From Pseudomonadota bacterium (GTDB taxonomy: Bacteria; Pseudomonadota; Gammaproteobacteria; Xanthomonadales; Xanthomonadaceae): DNA of 13,593 nt. This document shows positions 1 to 6,168 of this stretch, one piece after another. Each line of letters opens with the position of its first letter. Position 1 is the stretch's first letter. The stretch spans positions 1 to 13,593 of the forward strand of contig JAFAFF010000095.1 in NCBI GenBank assembly GCA_023423605.1, given 5' to 3'. The notes beneath the pieces were generated by a model. That model worked only from the letters and a program-made list of their open reading frames with translations, made no database searches and was not told where the DNA came from. The position numbers were made by a program, and so were the translations under genes.

Positions 1-399
1 GTTGTTACCCGTCTGCACTCGCTTGCCGGAAACCTGGCATACGCGGGACATTGCGCACCTCGATAGTAAGTTGTGTCAGCCCGTAGCCCGGGAGACGGCG
101 GCCTCGGTGGTTGCCCACCACACGTCATGAGAATCAAAGGGTTACGCTGGCGTTGGGCGCCCGGGGACATGCTCCCGGGGGTGCCGCCCGGCACGAAACC
201 GGACACAGCGAGCCGCGCATTATGCACGGGTTCAAGCACTTGCGCAACTTACCCACAGGGGGTGCCTGGACACGACGTCGATGCCCTCCCCCCCAGGCAG
301 CAGGCGTGCATCGTTCAGCGTGCGGTGCAGCCCGGGAGGCGCGGACGCGGCCAGCACAGTGCGGTGCCGGCATACTGGGCATTCACCGCGGAGGCTCCA
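1..399. other. Leader region with no supported gene
   Basis: No reading frame here resembles a known protein. The frame of the downstream glycosyltransferase stays open upstream to a GTG at 73, but those 109 codons are rich in Pro, Arg and Cys and unlike any glycosyltransferase N-terminus, so I treat them as non-coding. A 7-bp GC hairpin lies at 160-179 (CCCGGG arms, six-base loop). The stretch at 250-258, TTACCCACA, is one base from a DnaA box, but it stands alone and I give it no weight. The glycosyltransferase promoter probably lies in this stretch, though I cannot place it. Confidence 0.5.
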
Positions 400-1614
400 A
401 TGCGACTGCTGGCCCTCACCTACGGCACCGAAGGCGACACGCGTCCACTGGTCATGCTCTGCCATGGCCTGATCGCGGCCGGCCACGAGGTCATGCTGTT
501 GGCCGACGGCGGCACCCTGGGCAGCGCGAACGCGCTGGACGTCCCGCATGCAGCGCTGCACGGCGACATCCACGACGAGGTGGTAGCGCTGGTCTCGCGC
601 GGCAACGGCGTGGCCGCGGCCAGCACCGGGCTGGCGCGGATGGCGCTGCGGCACGTCGGCAGCTGGATGCTGCAGGCCGATGCCGCAGCGGACGGCTGCG
701 ATGCGATCCTGGCTGGCGGTCTGGCTGCGTTCGTCGGCATGAGCGTGGGCGAACGCCGCGGCGTTCCGGTGATCGGTGCCGGCATGATCCCGCTGACGCC
801 GACACGTGCATTCCGCTCGCCCTTCCTGCCTCCCGGCTACTCACCTGGGTGGTTCAACCGTGCCAGCTACCGGCTGGTCAACGGTCTGATCTGGCGGCAG
901 TTCCGTGGCCCGCTCAACGCGGCACGCGGGTCGCTCGGGCAAGCGCCCCGCCACTCGCCGTGGACCGGCCTGCCGATGCTGTACGGCATCTCGCCGCAGC
1001 TGCTGCCAGCGCCTTCGGACTGGCCGGACGATCACGTGGTGTGCGGGCAGTGGTCGGCACCCGCTGTGCCGTGGCGGCCGCCCGCTGACCTGCAGGCCTT
1101 CCTCGATACCGGACCCGCGCCGGTCTATCTGGGCTTCGGCAGCATGACCGGCTTCGACCGCGAGCGCGTGCTGCCTGCCCTGCTGCAGGCACTGGCGCCG
1201 CGCCGCGTGCTGCTGTTTCCGGGTTGGGCGGGGCTACCTGCGGGCGCGCTGCCAGGAAACGTGTTCGTTCTTGGCCCGACGCCGCATGAAGCGCTGTTTC
1301 CGCGCTGTGCGCTGGCCATCCACCACGGCGGCAGCGGCACCACGCACTCCGCCTGCCGGGCCGGCATTCCTTCATTGGTGATGCCCTTCGCGGCCGATCA
1401 GTTCTTCTGGGCGCGCCGCCTGCAGGCACTGGGTGTTGCGCCTGCCCCCCTGTCACCGAAGCGGCTGGGTACTGCTGCGCTCGCAGCGGCAGTCACCTTC
1501 GCGGAGGACAGTGCTACGCGTGCACGTGCCGCTGCATTGGGTGCAGCAATGGCTACCGAGGATGGCGTGGCCACGGGCGTGGCGATGATCGAACGCTGGC
1601 TGCGGCCGGCGTAA
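400..1614 (+). CDS. GT1-family glycosyltransferase (UDP-glycosyltransferase/MGT-like)
   Basis: This 404-residue protein looks like a cytoplasmic GT-B enzyme that moves a sugar from a nucleotide donor to a small lipophilic acceptor such as a sterol, carotenoid, macrolide or phenolic compound. The N-terminal half opens with MRLLALTYGTEGDTRPL, the usual first strand and Gly-rich turn of acceptor domains. The C-terminal half has the GFGSM strand (245-249), the donor-binding HHGGSGTT (308-315) and the ADQ motif (332-334), the GT1 signature in its normal order. Length is typical. I chose the ATG at 400 because a GGAG sits about 6 bases upstream and family similarity starts there; the open frame continues upstream without resembling the family. 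It converges on the exonuclease gene with a 13-base gap. Donor and acceptor cannot be read from sequence, and no biosynthetic partner is adjacent. Confidence 0.9.
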   Translation: MRLLALTYGTEGDTRPLVMLCHGLIAAGHEVMLLADGGTLGSANALDVPHAALHGDIHDEVVALVSRGNGVAAASTGLARMALRHVGSWMLQADAAADGCDAILAGGLAAFVGMSVGERRGVPVIGAGMIPLTPTRAFRSPFLPPGYSPGWFNRASYRLVNGLIWRQFRGPLNAARGSLGQAPRHSPWTGLPMLYGISPQLLPAPSDWPDDHVVCGQWSAPAVPWRPPADLQAFLDTGPAPVYLGFGSMTGFDRERVLPALLQALAPRRVLLFPGWAGLPAGALPGNVFVLGPTPHEALFPRCALAIHHGGSGTTHSACRAGIPSLVMPFAADQFFWARRLQALGVAPAPLSPKRLGTAALAAAVTFAEDSATRARAAALGAAMATEDGVATGVAMIERWLRPA

Positions 1615-1627
1615 CGACTGCCTGCCA

Positions 1628-2137
1628 TCAGCGCAGGTGCGGAATCACCTGGGCCAGAAGATGTGCATCCTTCAGTGCGCCATGCAGGCCGCGGTTGGCG
1701 GAAATACGCAGACGCTGCAGCACGTCATCAAGCTTGTTGCCCTGGCCGGGCCAGCGCCGACGCGCCAGCTTCAGGCTGCAGGTGATGCGGCAATACCGGG
1801 CCAGGCTGCCGGCAATGCCGGCCAGGCGCAGCTCGTTGTCCAGGAAGCCCACATCGAACGTCGCGTTGTGCGCGACCATCTCGCTGCCACGCAGGAATTC
1901 CAGCAGTTCGGCCGCCTTGCTGGAAAACAGCGGCTTGCCCACCAGCATCGCATCGCTGATGCCGTGTACACGCTGCGCGCCCCAGTCCACCGAGCGCTGC
2001 GGCTGCAGGTAAGTGTGGAACTGGCGACCGGTGAGCTGACCGTCGACCAGTTCCACCGCACCGATTTCGATCACCCGGTGGCCCATGCGGTGGGAAATGC
2101 CGGTGGTTTCGGTATCCAGTGCGACGATGCGGCTCAT
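1628..2137 (-). CDS. DnaQ-like 3'-5' exonuclease, catalytic domain only
   Basis: A 169-residue DEDDh exonuclease that should remove nucleotides from DNA (or RNA) 3' ends using two metal ions. All five family ligands are visible: D8 and E10 in LDTETTG (Exo I), D95 in HNATFD (Exo II), and H152 and D157 in HGALKDA (Exo III). The sequence tracks the catalytic domain of the E. coli polymerase III epsilon subunit closely, including IEIGAVEL and VHGISD. It stops after the catalytic domain, however, and lacks the roughly 60-70-residue C-terminal tail by which epsilon binds the alpha polymerase subunit. It may therefore be a free-standing repair or RNA-processing exonuclease, not the replicative proofreader; this is inference. 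The start is the ATG at 2137, directly before SRIVALDTE. An upstream extension to 2221 is open but unlike the family. It lies 55 bases downstream of the LysR remnant on the same strand. Confidence 0.9.
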   Translation of the reverse strand: MSRIVALDTETTGISHRMGHRVIEIGAVELVDGQLTGRQFHTYLQPQRSVDWGAQRVHGISDAMLVGKPLFSSKAAELLEFLRGSEMVAHNATFDVGFLDNELRLAGIAGSLARYCRITCSLKLARRRWPGQGNKLDDVLQRLRISANRGLHGALKDAHLLAQVIPHLR

Positions 2138-2192
2138 GCGTGGCGAGGTTTCCTGATGCGTGCTGCGGTGATTTTCGCATGGACAGGAAGGA

Positions 2193-2636
2193 TCACCCCA
2201 GCACCTCCACCACCCAGTCAATGAACACCCGCAGCCGCTGGCTCATATGACGGTTCGGCGGAAACATTACATGCATCGGCATCGATGGCAGCTGCCAGTC
2301 CTGCAACACCGGCACCAGCCGCAGCCGCGCATACGGCTCGGGCACATCGATGCGCAGACGCCCGCGCGGTTGCGCGGCGGCATCGCCCAGGCCGTCCTCC
2401 ACCTCTTCCAGTTCGGCCAGCAGGCGGGCGATGCGCGGGTAGTAGGCCGCGCCATCGGCGGTGACACTGACCCGTCGGGTGGTGCGGTTGAGCAGGCGCA
2501 GCCGCAGATGGGCCTCCAACTGCTGCACCAGCTGGGTGACCGTGGTGCGGCTGACCTGCAGGGTGTGTGCGGCGCGGGTGAAGCTGCCGGTTTCCACCAC
2601 GCGGGCGAAGACTCGCATCGCCTCGAAACGGTCCAT
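2193..2636 (-). pseudogene. LysR-type transcriptional regulator with a large internal in-frame deletion
   Basis: Only 147 residues remain, against about 300 for the family. Residues 1-60 are an intact LysR winged helix-turn-helix ([10 protein letters not shown]..., [31 protein letters not shown]), followed by the linker helix and the first strand of the effector domain ([15 protein letters not shown]). The text then passes through [11 protein letters not shown] straight into the family's normal C-terminal end ([21 protein letters not shown]). Almost the whole effector-binding domain is missing, roughly 150 residues, with the frame kept. In relatives both flanks carry an L-V-P-like stretch, which suggests recombination between short repeats. 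If made, the protein could still bind DNA but would lack its sensor. I chose the ATG at 2636, the conserved family start; a TTG at 2666 is an in-frame alternative. No strong ribosome-binding site is visible. Confidence 0.8.
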
Positions 2637-2647
2637 GGATGGCCCGT

Positions 2648-2672
2648 GATTGTTTGGATTTGCCAATCAATC
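2648..2672. promoter_or_regulatory. Operator-like dyad in the LysR/Rid divergent region
   Basis: Two 10-base arms, GATTGTTTGG (2648-2657) and CCAATCAATC (2663-2672), form an inverted repeat with 9 of 10 matches around a 5-base spacer. The site lies 11 bases upstream of the LysR start and about 70 bases upstream of the Rid-family start, where a LysR-type autoregulatory and divergent operator is expected. LysR boxes are usually short interrupted dyads of the T-N11-A kind, which fits. A TTTATC hexamer at 2690-2695 could be a -10 for the Rid gene, but I see no matching -35. That this regulator binds the dyad is inference. Confidence 0.55.
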
Positions 2673-2744
2673 TAGGCCGATCATCGCTGTTTATCCAGGC
2701 AGACCCGGCGCGGAAGATGAAGTCATTCCCAACGGATTCTCCCC

Positions 2745-3137
2745 ATGGCCCACGGTGATGTCGTTTTCCCCGCTGGCCGGCGGGCACTGTATGAGCGCAA
2801 CCGCTATTCGCCGGCCATCCGTTCCAATGGCTTCCTGTTCGTCTCCGGCCAGGTCGGCAGCCGCGAGGATGGTTGGCCCGAACCGGAGTTCGAAACGCAA
2901 GTGCGCCGCGCCTTCGACAACCTCGACGCCGTGCTGGCCGCCGCCGGCTGCACCTTCGATGACGTGATCGACGTGACCGTGTTCCTGGTCGATCCGGAAA
3001 AGAATTTCGAGAAGGCCTGGGCGATCGTGCCGTAGTACTGGGGCGAGGCGCCGCACCCGACCCTGACCGGCATCGGCGTGACCTGGCTGTATGGATTCCA
3101 GTTCGAGATCAAGGTGATCGCGAAGTTGCTCGGTTGA
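2745..3137 (+). pseudogene. Rid (YjgF/YER057c/UK114) family gene interrupted by an in-frame TAG
   Basis: The reading frame gives a 130-residue Rid-family protein: a typical N-terminal half with FLFVSGQVG (27-35), then NLDAVLAAAGCTFDDVIDVT, ending in FQFEIKVIAKLL before a TGA at 3135. Codon 97 (3033-3035) is TAG, where relatives normally read Pro-Glu-Tyr-Trp, so a single G-to-T change of GAG would explain it. Translation would stop at 96 residues and lose the last strand and helix of the trimer fold. Even when restored, the position matching E. coli RidA Arg105 appears to be Thr, so the ancestor was probably not a RidA-type imine deaminase but one of the Arg-lacking Rid subfamilies of unclear role. 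It is divergent from the damaged LysR gene. A sequencing error at the TAG cannot be excluded. Confidence 0.8.
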
Positions 3138-3142
3138 AAGGC

Positions 3143-3162
3143 GTGCCGACCCAGGTCGACAC
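3143..3162. repeat. Short imperfect palindrome just after the Rid-family gene
   Basis: GTGCCGACC (3143-3151) and GGTCGACAC (3154-3162) pair with one mismatch around CA. It begins 5 bases after the restored stop of the Rid frame and may act as a weak terminator or be a decayed member of the genome's intergenic palindromes. There is no T-tract and no GTAG end, so assignment to SMAG is not supported. Confidence 0.35.
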
Positions 3163-3218
3163 CCACAGGGAGCAGAGACCGGCCCCCACAAGGACAGCGG
3201 TTGGCACCTGCCCGAGAA

Positions 3219-3236
3219 GGCCGGCACTCACCGGCC
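3219..3236. terminator. GC-rich hairpin in the gap before the czc operon
   Basis: GGCCGG (3219-3224) and CCGGCC (3231-3236) form a perfect 6-bp stem around CACTCA. No T-run follows on either strand, so an intrinsic terminator is only possible, not shown. It lies in the 194-base gap between the Rid-family remnant and the small protein that opens the czc operon, and could insulate the two. Confidence 0.3.
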
Positions 3237-3288
3237 GAAGCACGACACGACTGGAACGCAACGCTCCGACGAATCCCCGGAACGGCCA

Positions 3289-3321
3289 TTGATATTGTAT
3301 CCGGCGAAAACCGCTTGCTAG
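3289..3321 (+). promoter_or_regulatory. AT-rich candidate promoter/operator of the czc operon
   Basis: An AT-rich island in otherwise GC-rich sequence lies 11-43 bases before the first operon gene. It contains TTGATA (3289-3294), a possible -35, and a small dyad GATA-TTG-TATC (3291-3301). A TGCTAG-like hexamer at 3316-3321 could be a -10, but the 21-base spacing is long for an unaided sigma-70 promoter. Long spacers are known at promoters of MerR-type metal regulators; no such regulator lies in the window, so this stays a guess. Confidence 0.25.
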
Positions 3322-3331
3322 CCTCGTTCCC

Positions 3332-3670
3332 ATGCGCCGGCTCGCCCGCCACCTCCGCTCGACCCTGCTGATGCTGCTGATGGCGGCATTCGTGGTGGTG
3401 CCGGTGGCCGACGTGCTGGCCTGCGCGGTCGAGCCGCACGACACCGCCCCGGTGCATGTGGACAGCGGCGCCAGCGATGCCGACGGTGGCAGCGACAGCA
3501 GGCACACCGGTGCCTGCTGCCATAACCACTGCCACCATTCCAACCTGAGCCTGCCGGCAAGCCCCCTTGCCGCCATCGGCGCGCCGCTGCCGGCACGCTG
3601 GATACCTGCGGGCAACAGCGCGAACTATACCGTCGCGCAGGATGAATTGAAGCGTCCTCCCCGGGCGTGA
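3332..3670 (+). CDS. Small secreted Cys/His-rich protein heading the czc operon (CzcI-like role possible)
   Basis: A 112-residue protein with a clear export signal: a basic start (MRRLARHLR), a hydrophobic core at about 11-26 and a cleavage site after VLA-30. Cys31 follows directly, so a lipoprotein is conceivable, although VLAC is a poor lipobox. The mature part is acidic and then carries ACCHNHCHHS (61-70), with three Cys and four His in eight positions, a likely site for a soft or borderline metal ion. The tail ends KRPPRA. It lies 56 bases upstream of czcC on the same strand, so it is probably the first gene of the operon. Small periplasmic metal-binding proteins such as CzcI occupy the same place in other czc operons; I see no clear sequence match to CzcI, so the role (metal sensing, buffering or delivery to CzcB) is inference. 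No strong ribosome-binding site precedes the ATG. Confidence 0.75.
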   Translation: MRRLARHLRSTLLMLLMAAFVVVPVADVLACAVEPHDTAPVHVDSGASDADGGSDSRHTGACCHNHCHHSNLSLPASPLAAIGAPLPARWIPAGNSANYTVAQDELKRPPRA

Positions 3671-3681
3671 GCTGAGCGCGT

Positions 3682-3695
3682 CCCGCGATCGCGGG
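3682..3695. other. Perfect 14-base palindrome between the small protein gene and czcC
   Basis: CCCGCGATCGCGGG reads the same on both strands and centres on GCGATCGC. It lies in the 56-base gap between the small Cys/His-rich gene and czcC, about 30 bases before the czcC start. In RNA it would form a 5-bp GC stem with a GATC loop. It may tune transcript stability or read-through into czcCBA, or bind a protein as DNA. There is no T-run to make it a standard terminator. Confidence 0.45.
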
Positions 3696-3726
3696 TTCCC
3701 GTTTCACTCACAACCGGAAATCTCCC

Positions 3727-4980
3727 ATGTTGATCCTGACACGTTGGTCGCCGCGTGCGGCCGGGAGGGCCGTCGCCGTGTTGCTGGGCCTTGCCCCGGC
3801 ACTGCAGGCGATGGCGCAAGCCGCCCCTTCCTACGACACCCTGCTTGAACGCCTGGACCATCTGCCCGGTGCCCGCGTTGGCGCGGCCCTGGCCGATGCT
3901 GCCGACGCGCGCGCCGAACAGGCCCGCGCCCTGCCCAACCCATCGCTTTCATACACGACCGAAAACGCCTGGGGCACCGGCAGCTATGGCGGCATGGGCG
4001 GCGCCGATACCGTGCTGAGCCTGTCCCAGCCTCTGGAAGTCTGGGGCCAGCGCGGTGCCCGCGTGCGCGCAGCCCGTGCTGAAGCGCAGGCGGCAAACCT
4101 GCGCGGCACGCAGAGCCGCAGCGAGGCGGCCAGCCAGCTGGCCGCGTTCTACGCACAGGCCGAGAGCGCGCTGCGCCGCTACGGGCTGGCCGAAGAAGCC
4201 CTTGCCCTGACCCGCGACGACGCGACCGCGGTCGAGGCGATGGTGCGGCAGGGGCGTGAGCCGCAACTGCGTGCGGTACAGGCGCGCAGCGAAGTGGCCA
4301 ATGCCACCGCGACACTGGAGGAGGCGCAGGCCTTCCGCGATGCGGCACTGGCCCGGCTGGCCGGCGCCGCCCTGCTGGATGGCCCGGTGCAGTCGATCAG
4401 CAGCAGCCTGCTGGATCGTATGCCGCCGCTGCCACGTGGCGTGGCGCAGGCCGCACTGACGGTGCGCATCGCCGAAGCCGAAGCCGACGCGGCCGGTCGT
4501 CTGGTCGAGGTGGAACGCAAGCGTGCCCTGCCCGACCTCAGCGTGACCGCCGCGCAGACACGCTTCCGCGAGGACCGTGAACAGGCCTATACGCTGGGCG
4601 TGAGCGTCTCCATCCCCTTGTTCGATCGCAACCGCGGTGGCATCCGCGCCGCCAGCGCCGAACAACGTGCGGCCGAAGCGCGGCTGGACCAGCAGCGGCG
4701 TGACAGCGATGCCGAACGCCTGTCCGCAGTGGCCGGCCTGAAGGCCGCCGGCAGCCGCACCCGCGCGGCCGATGACAGCGTGGTCGCCGCCGAGGAGGCC
4801 TACCGGCTTGCGCGCATCGGTTTCGAAGCCGGACGCATCTCGCAGCTGGAACTGCGCAGCACGCGCAGTGCCCTCATCGCCGCTCGCGGCACCGCCGTGG
4901 ATGCACGCGTGTCGCGCGTTGCTGCGGAAATCGATCTTGCCCGCCTGGAAGGGCGCGCCCCGTTTGTGGAGGTCCGCTGA
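3727..4980 (+). CDS. czcC: CzcC-type outer-membrane channel of a heavy-metal RND efflux system (TolC family)
   Basis: This 417-residue protein is the outer-membrane exit duct that would dock with CzcA and CzcB to expel divalent cations across the envelope. It has a signal peptide (basic start, hydrophobic core at about 15-27, cleavage near AMA-30 or just after). The mature part shows the long Ala/Glu/Arg-rich helical hairpins of the outer-membrane efflux protein family in two repeats: the first starts around ADARAEQARALPNPSLSY, the second around IAEAEADAAGRLVEVERKRALPDLSV, followed by the family's IPLFDRNRGG. Length is normal for CzcC. The ATG at 3727 is preceded by GGAAA. The stop overlaps the czcB start by one base (TGATG), so the two are translationally coupled. 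Family is certain; substrate is inferred from the CzcA neighbour. Confidence 0.92.
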   Translation: MLILTRWSPRAAGRAVAVLLGLAPALQAMAQAAPSYDTLLERLDHLPGARVGAALADAADARAEQARALPNPSLSYTTENAWGTGSYGGMGGADTVLSLSQPLEVWGQRGARVRAARAEAQAANLRGTQSRSEAASQLAAFYAQAESALRRYGLAEEALALTRDDATAVEAMVRQGREPQLRAVQARSEVANATATLEEAQAFRDAALARLAGAALLDGPVQSISSSLLDRMPPLPRGVAQAALTVRIAEAEADAAGRLVEVERKRALPDLSVTAAQTRFREDREQAYTLGVSVSIPLFDRNRGGIRAASAEQRAAEARLDQQRRDSDAERLSAVAGLKAAGSRTRAADDSVVAAEEAYRLARIGFEAGRISQLELRSTRSALIAARGTAVDARVSRVAAEIDLARLEGRAPFVEVR

Positions 4981-6158
4981 TGTTCCCCCGTACGTTTGTG
5001 TTGATTGCCGGCGCGCTGCTGAGCGCTTTGCTGGCCGGCTGCGCCGGCAACGCGCAGGGCCCCGCCGCGGCTGACGATGATGGCCATGGGCATGCCGCCG
5101 GCAGCGATGAAGCAAAGCCCGGCAGCACCCCTGCAGCGGCCGGCGCCGGTGAAGGCGTGGTGGCGTTGACCGCCGGGCAGATCAGGGCTTCAGGTATCGA
5201 GGTCGTGGCGGTGGGTCGCGGCGGCGGCGGCTCGACGCGCCTGTCCGGCCGGGTGGCACCGTCGATCGGTGCGCGCGCGTCGGTGGCGTCCAGTGTCACC
5301 GGCCGCGTCGAACGCGTGCTGGTGGCGCCGGGCACGGCGGTGAAACCGGGCCAGGCGTTGGCCATCGTGGTCAGTGGCGAGGCGGCGGTGTTCCGTGCCA
5401 ATGCGCTGGCGGCGGCGGCCGAAGCCGAGGCGGCACGCCTGGCCCATGGCCGTGACAAGGCACTGGTCGAACAGGGCGTGGTCGCCCGCCAGGAACTGGA
5501 AGCCTCGCGTGCACGTGCGCTGGCCGCACAAGCGCAGGCGGAGGCGGCACAGGCGCAGGCCGCCGCCAACGGTGCGCCCGATGCCAGCGGCCGCGTGCGC
5601 ATCACCAGCCCGTTGGCCGGCATCGTCGGCAACGTGCAGGTCACCCCCGGTGGCGTGGTCGCCGCCGGCAGCGTGGTGGCCGATGTGGCCGATCCGGCGA
5701 TGAACGAACTGGTGTTCACCGCACCGCCGGCGCTGGCCGCGCAGGTCAGTCCGGGCATGACGCTGGACGTGAGCGTGCCGGGTGGCAGCTTCACCGCCAC
5801 CGTCACCGGTTCCGCCGCCGATATGCGTCAGCAGGGCGGCGTCGCGGTGATCCGTGCCACGCCGGTGGACGCTTCGCTGCCGCCGGCCGGTTCACCGGTA
5901 TCGGCGGTGGTGGTCACCGACGACCAGGACGGCGCACTCAGCGTGCCCGCCGATGCGGTACAGAACGTCGACGGCAGCAGCGCGGTGTTCGTCGCCGTCG
6001 ACGGCGGCTTCAAGGTGCAACCGGTGCTGGCCGGACGCCGTGCCGGTGGCCACATCGAAATCCTCGGCGGCCTGAGCGGCAACGAACGCATCGTCGGCGC
6101 CAACGCCTTCCTGCTCAAGGCCGAACTGGCCAAGGGCGAAGCCGAGCACGGCCACTGA
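4980..6158 (+). CDS. czcB: CzcB-type periplasmic adaptor lipoprotein of a heavy-metal RND efflux system
   Basis: This 392-residue membrane-fusion protein would bridge CzcA and CzcC and may hand metal to the pump. A lipoprotein signal ends in the lipobox LAGC with Cys21. Just after it comes an acidic His stretch, DDDGHGH (32-38), and the chain ends EAEHGH; both are plausible metal ligands. The middle has the adaptor layout: a first lipoyl half with VTGRVERVLVAPGTAVKPGQ, an Ala/Glu/Gln-rich helical hairpin, the second lipoyl half (ITSPLAGIVGNVQVTPGG), then the beta-barrel and membrane-proximal domains with the family's VPADAVQNVDGSSAVFV. Its start overlaps the czcC stop, and its stop lies 10 bases before czcA, where GAGGAG overlapping its end serves as the czcA ribosome-binding site. 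Family confident; metal range inferred. Confidence 0.92.
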   Translation: MFPRTFVLIAGALLSALLAGCAGNAQGPAAADDDGHGHAAGSDEAKPGSTPAAAGAGEGVVALTAGQIRASGIEVVAVGRGGGGSTRLSGRVAPSIGARASVASSVTGRVERVLVAPGTAVKPGQALAIVVSGEAAVFRANALAAAAEAEAARLAHGRDKALVEQGVVARQELEASRARALAAQAQAEAAQAQAAANGAPDASGRVRITSPLAGIVGNVQVTPGGVVAAGSVVADVADPAMNELVFTAPPALAAQVSPGMTLDVSVPGGSFTATVTGSAADMRQQGGVAVIRATPVDASLPPAGSPVSAVVVTDDQDGALSVPADAVQNVDGSSAVFVAVDGGFKVQPVLAGRRAGGHIEILGGLSGNERIVGANAFLLKAELAKGEAEHGH

Positions 6159-6168
6159 GGAGCCGACC

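Noticed and set aside
250..258. DnaA-box-like TTACCCACA, possible origin element near parB
   Set aside because: A single copy with one mismatch, no AT-rich region and no further boxes. It is also 13 kb from parB in the window, so chance is the better explanation.
73..399. N-terminal extension of the glycosyltransferase to a GTG at 73
   Set aside because: The 109 extra codons look like non-coding GC-rich sequence and do not fit the GT1 fold; the ATG at 400 has a GGAG and begins exactly at the conserved first strand.
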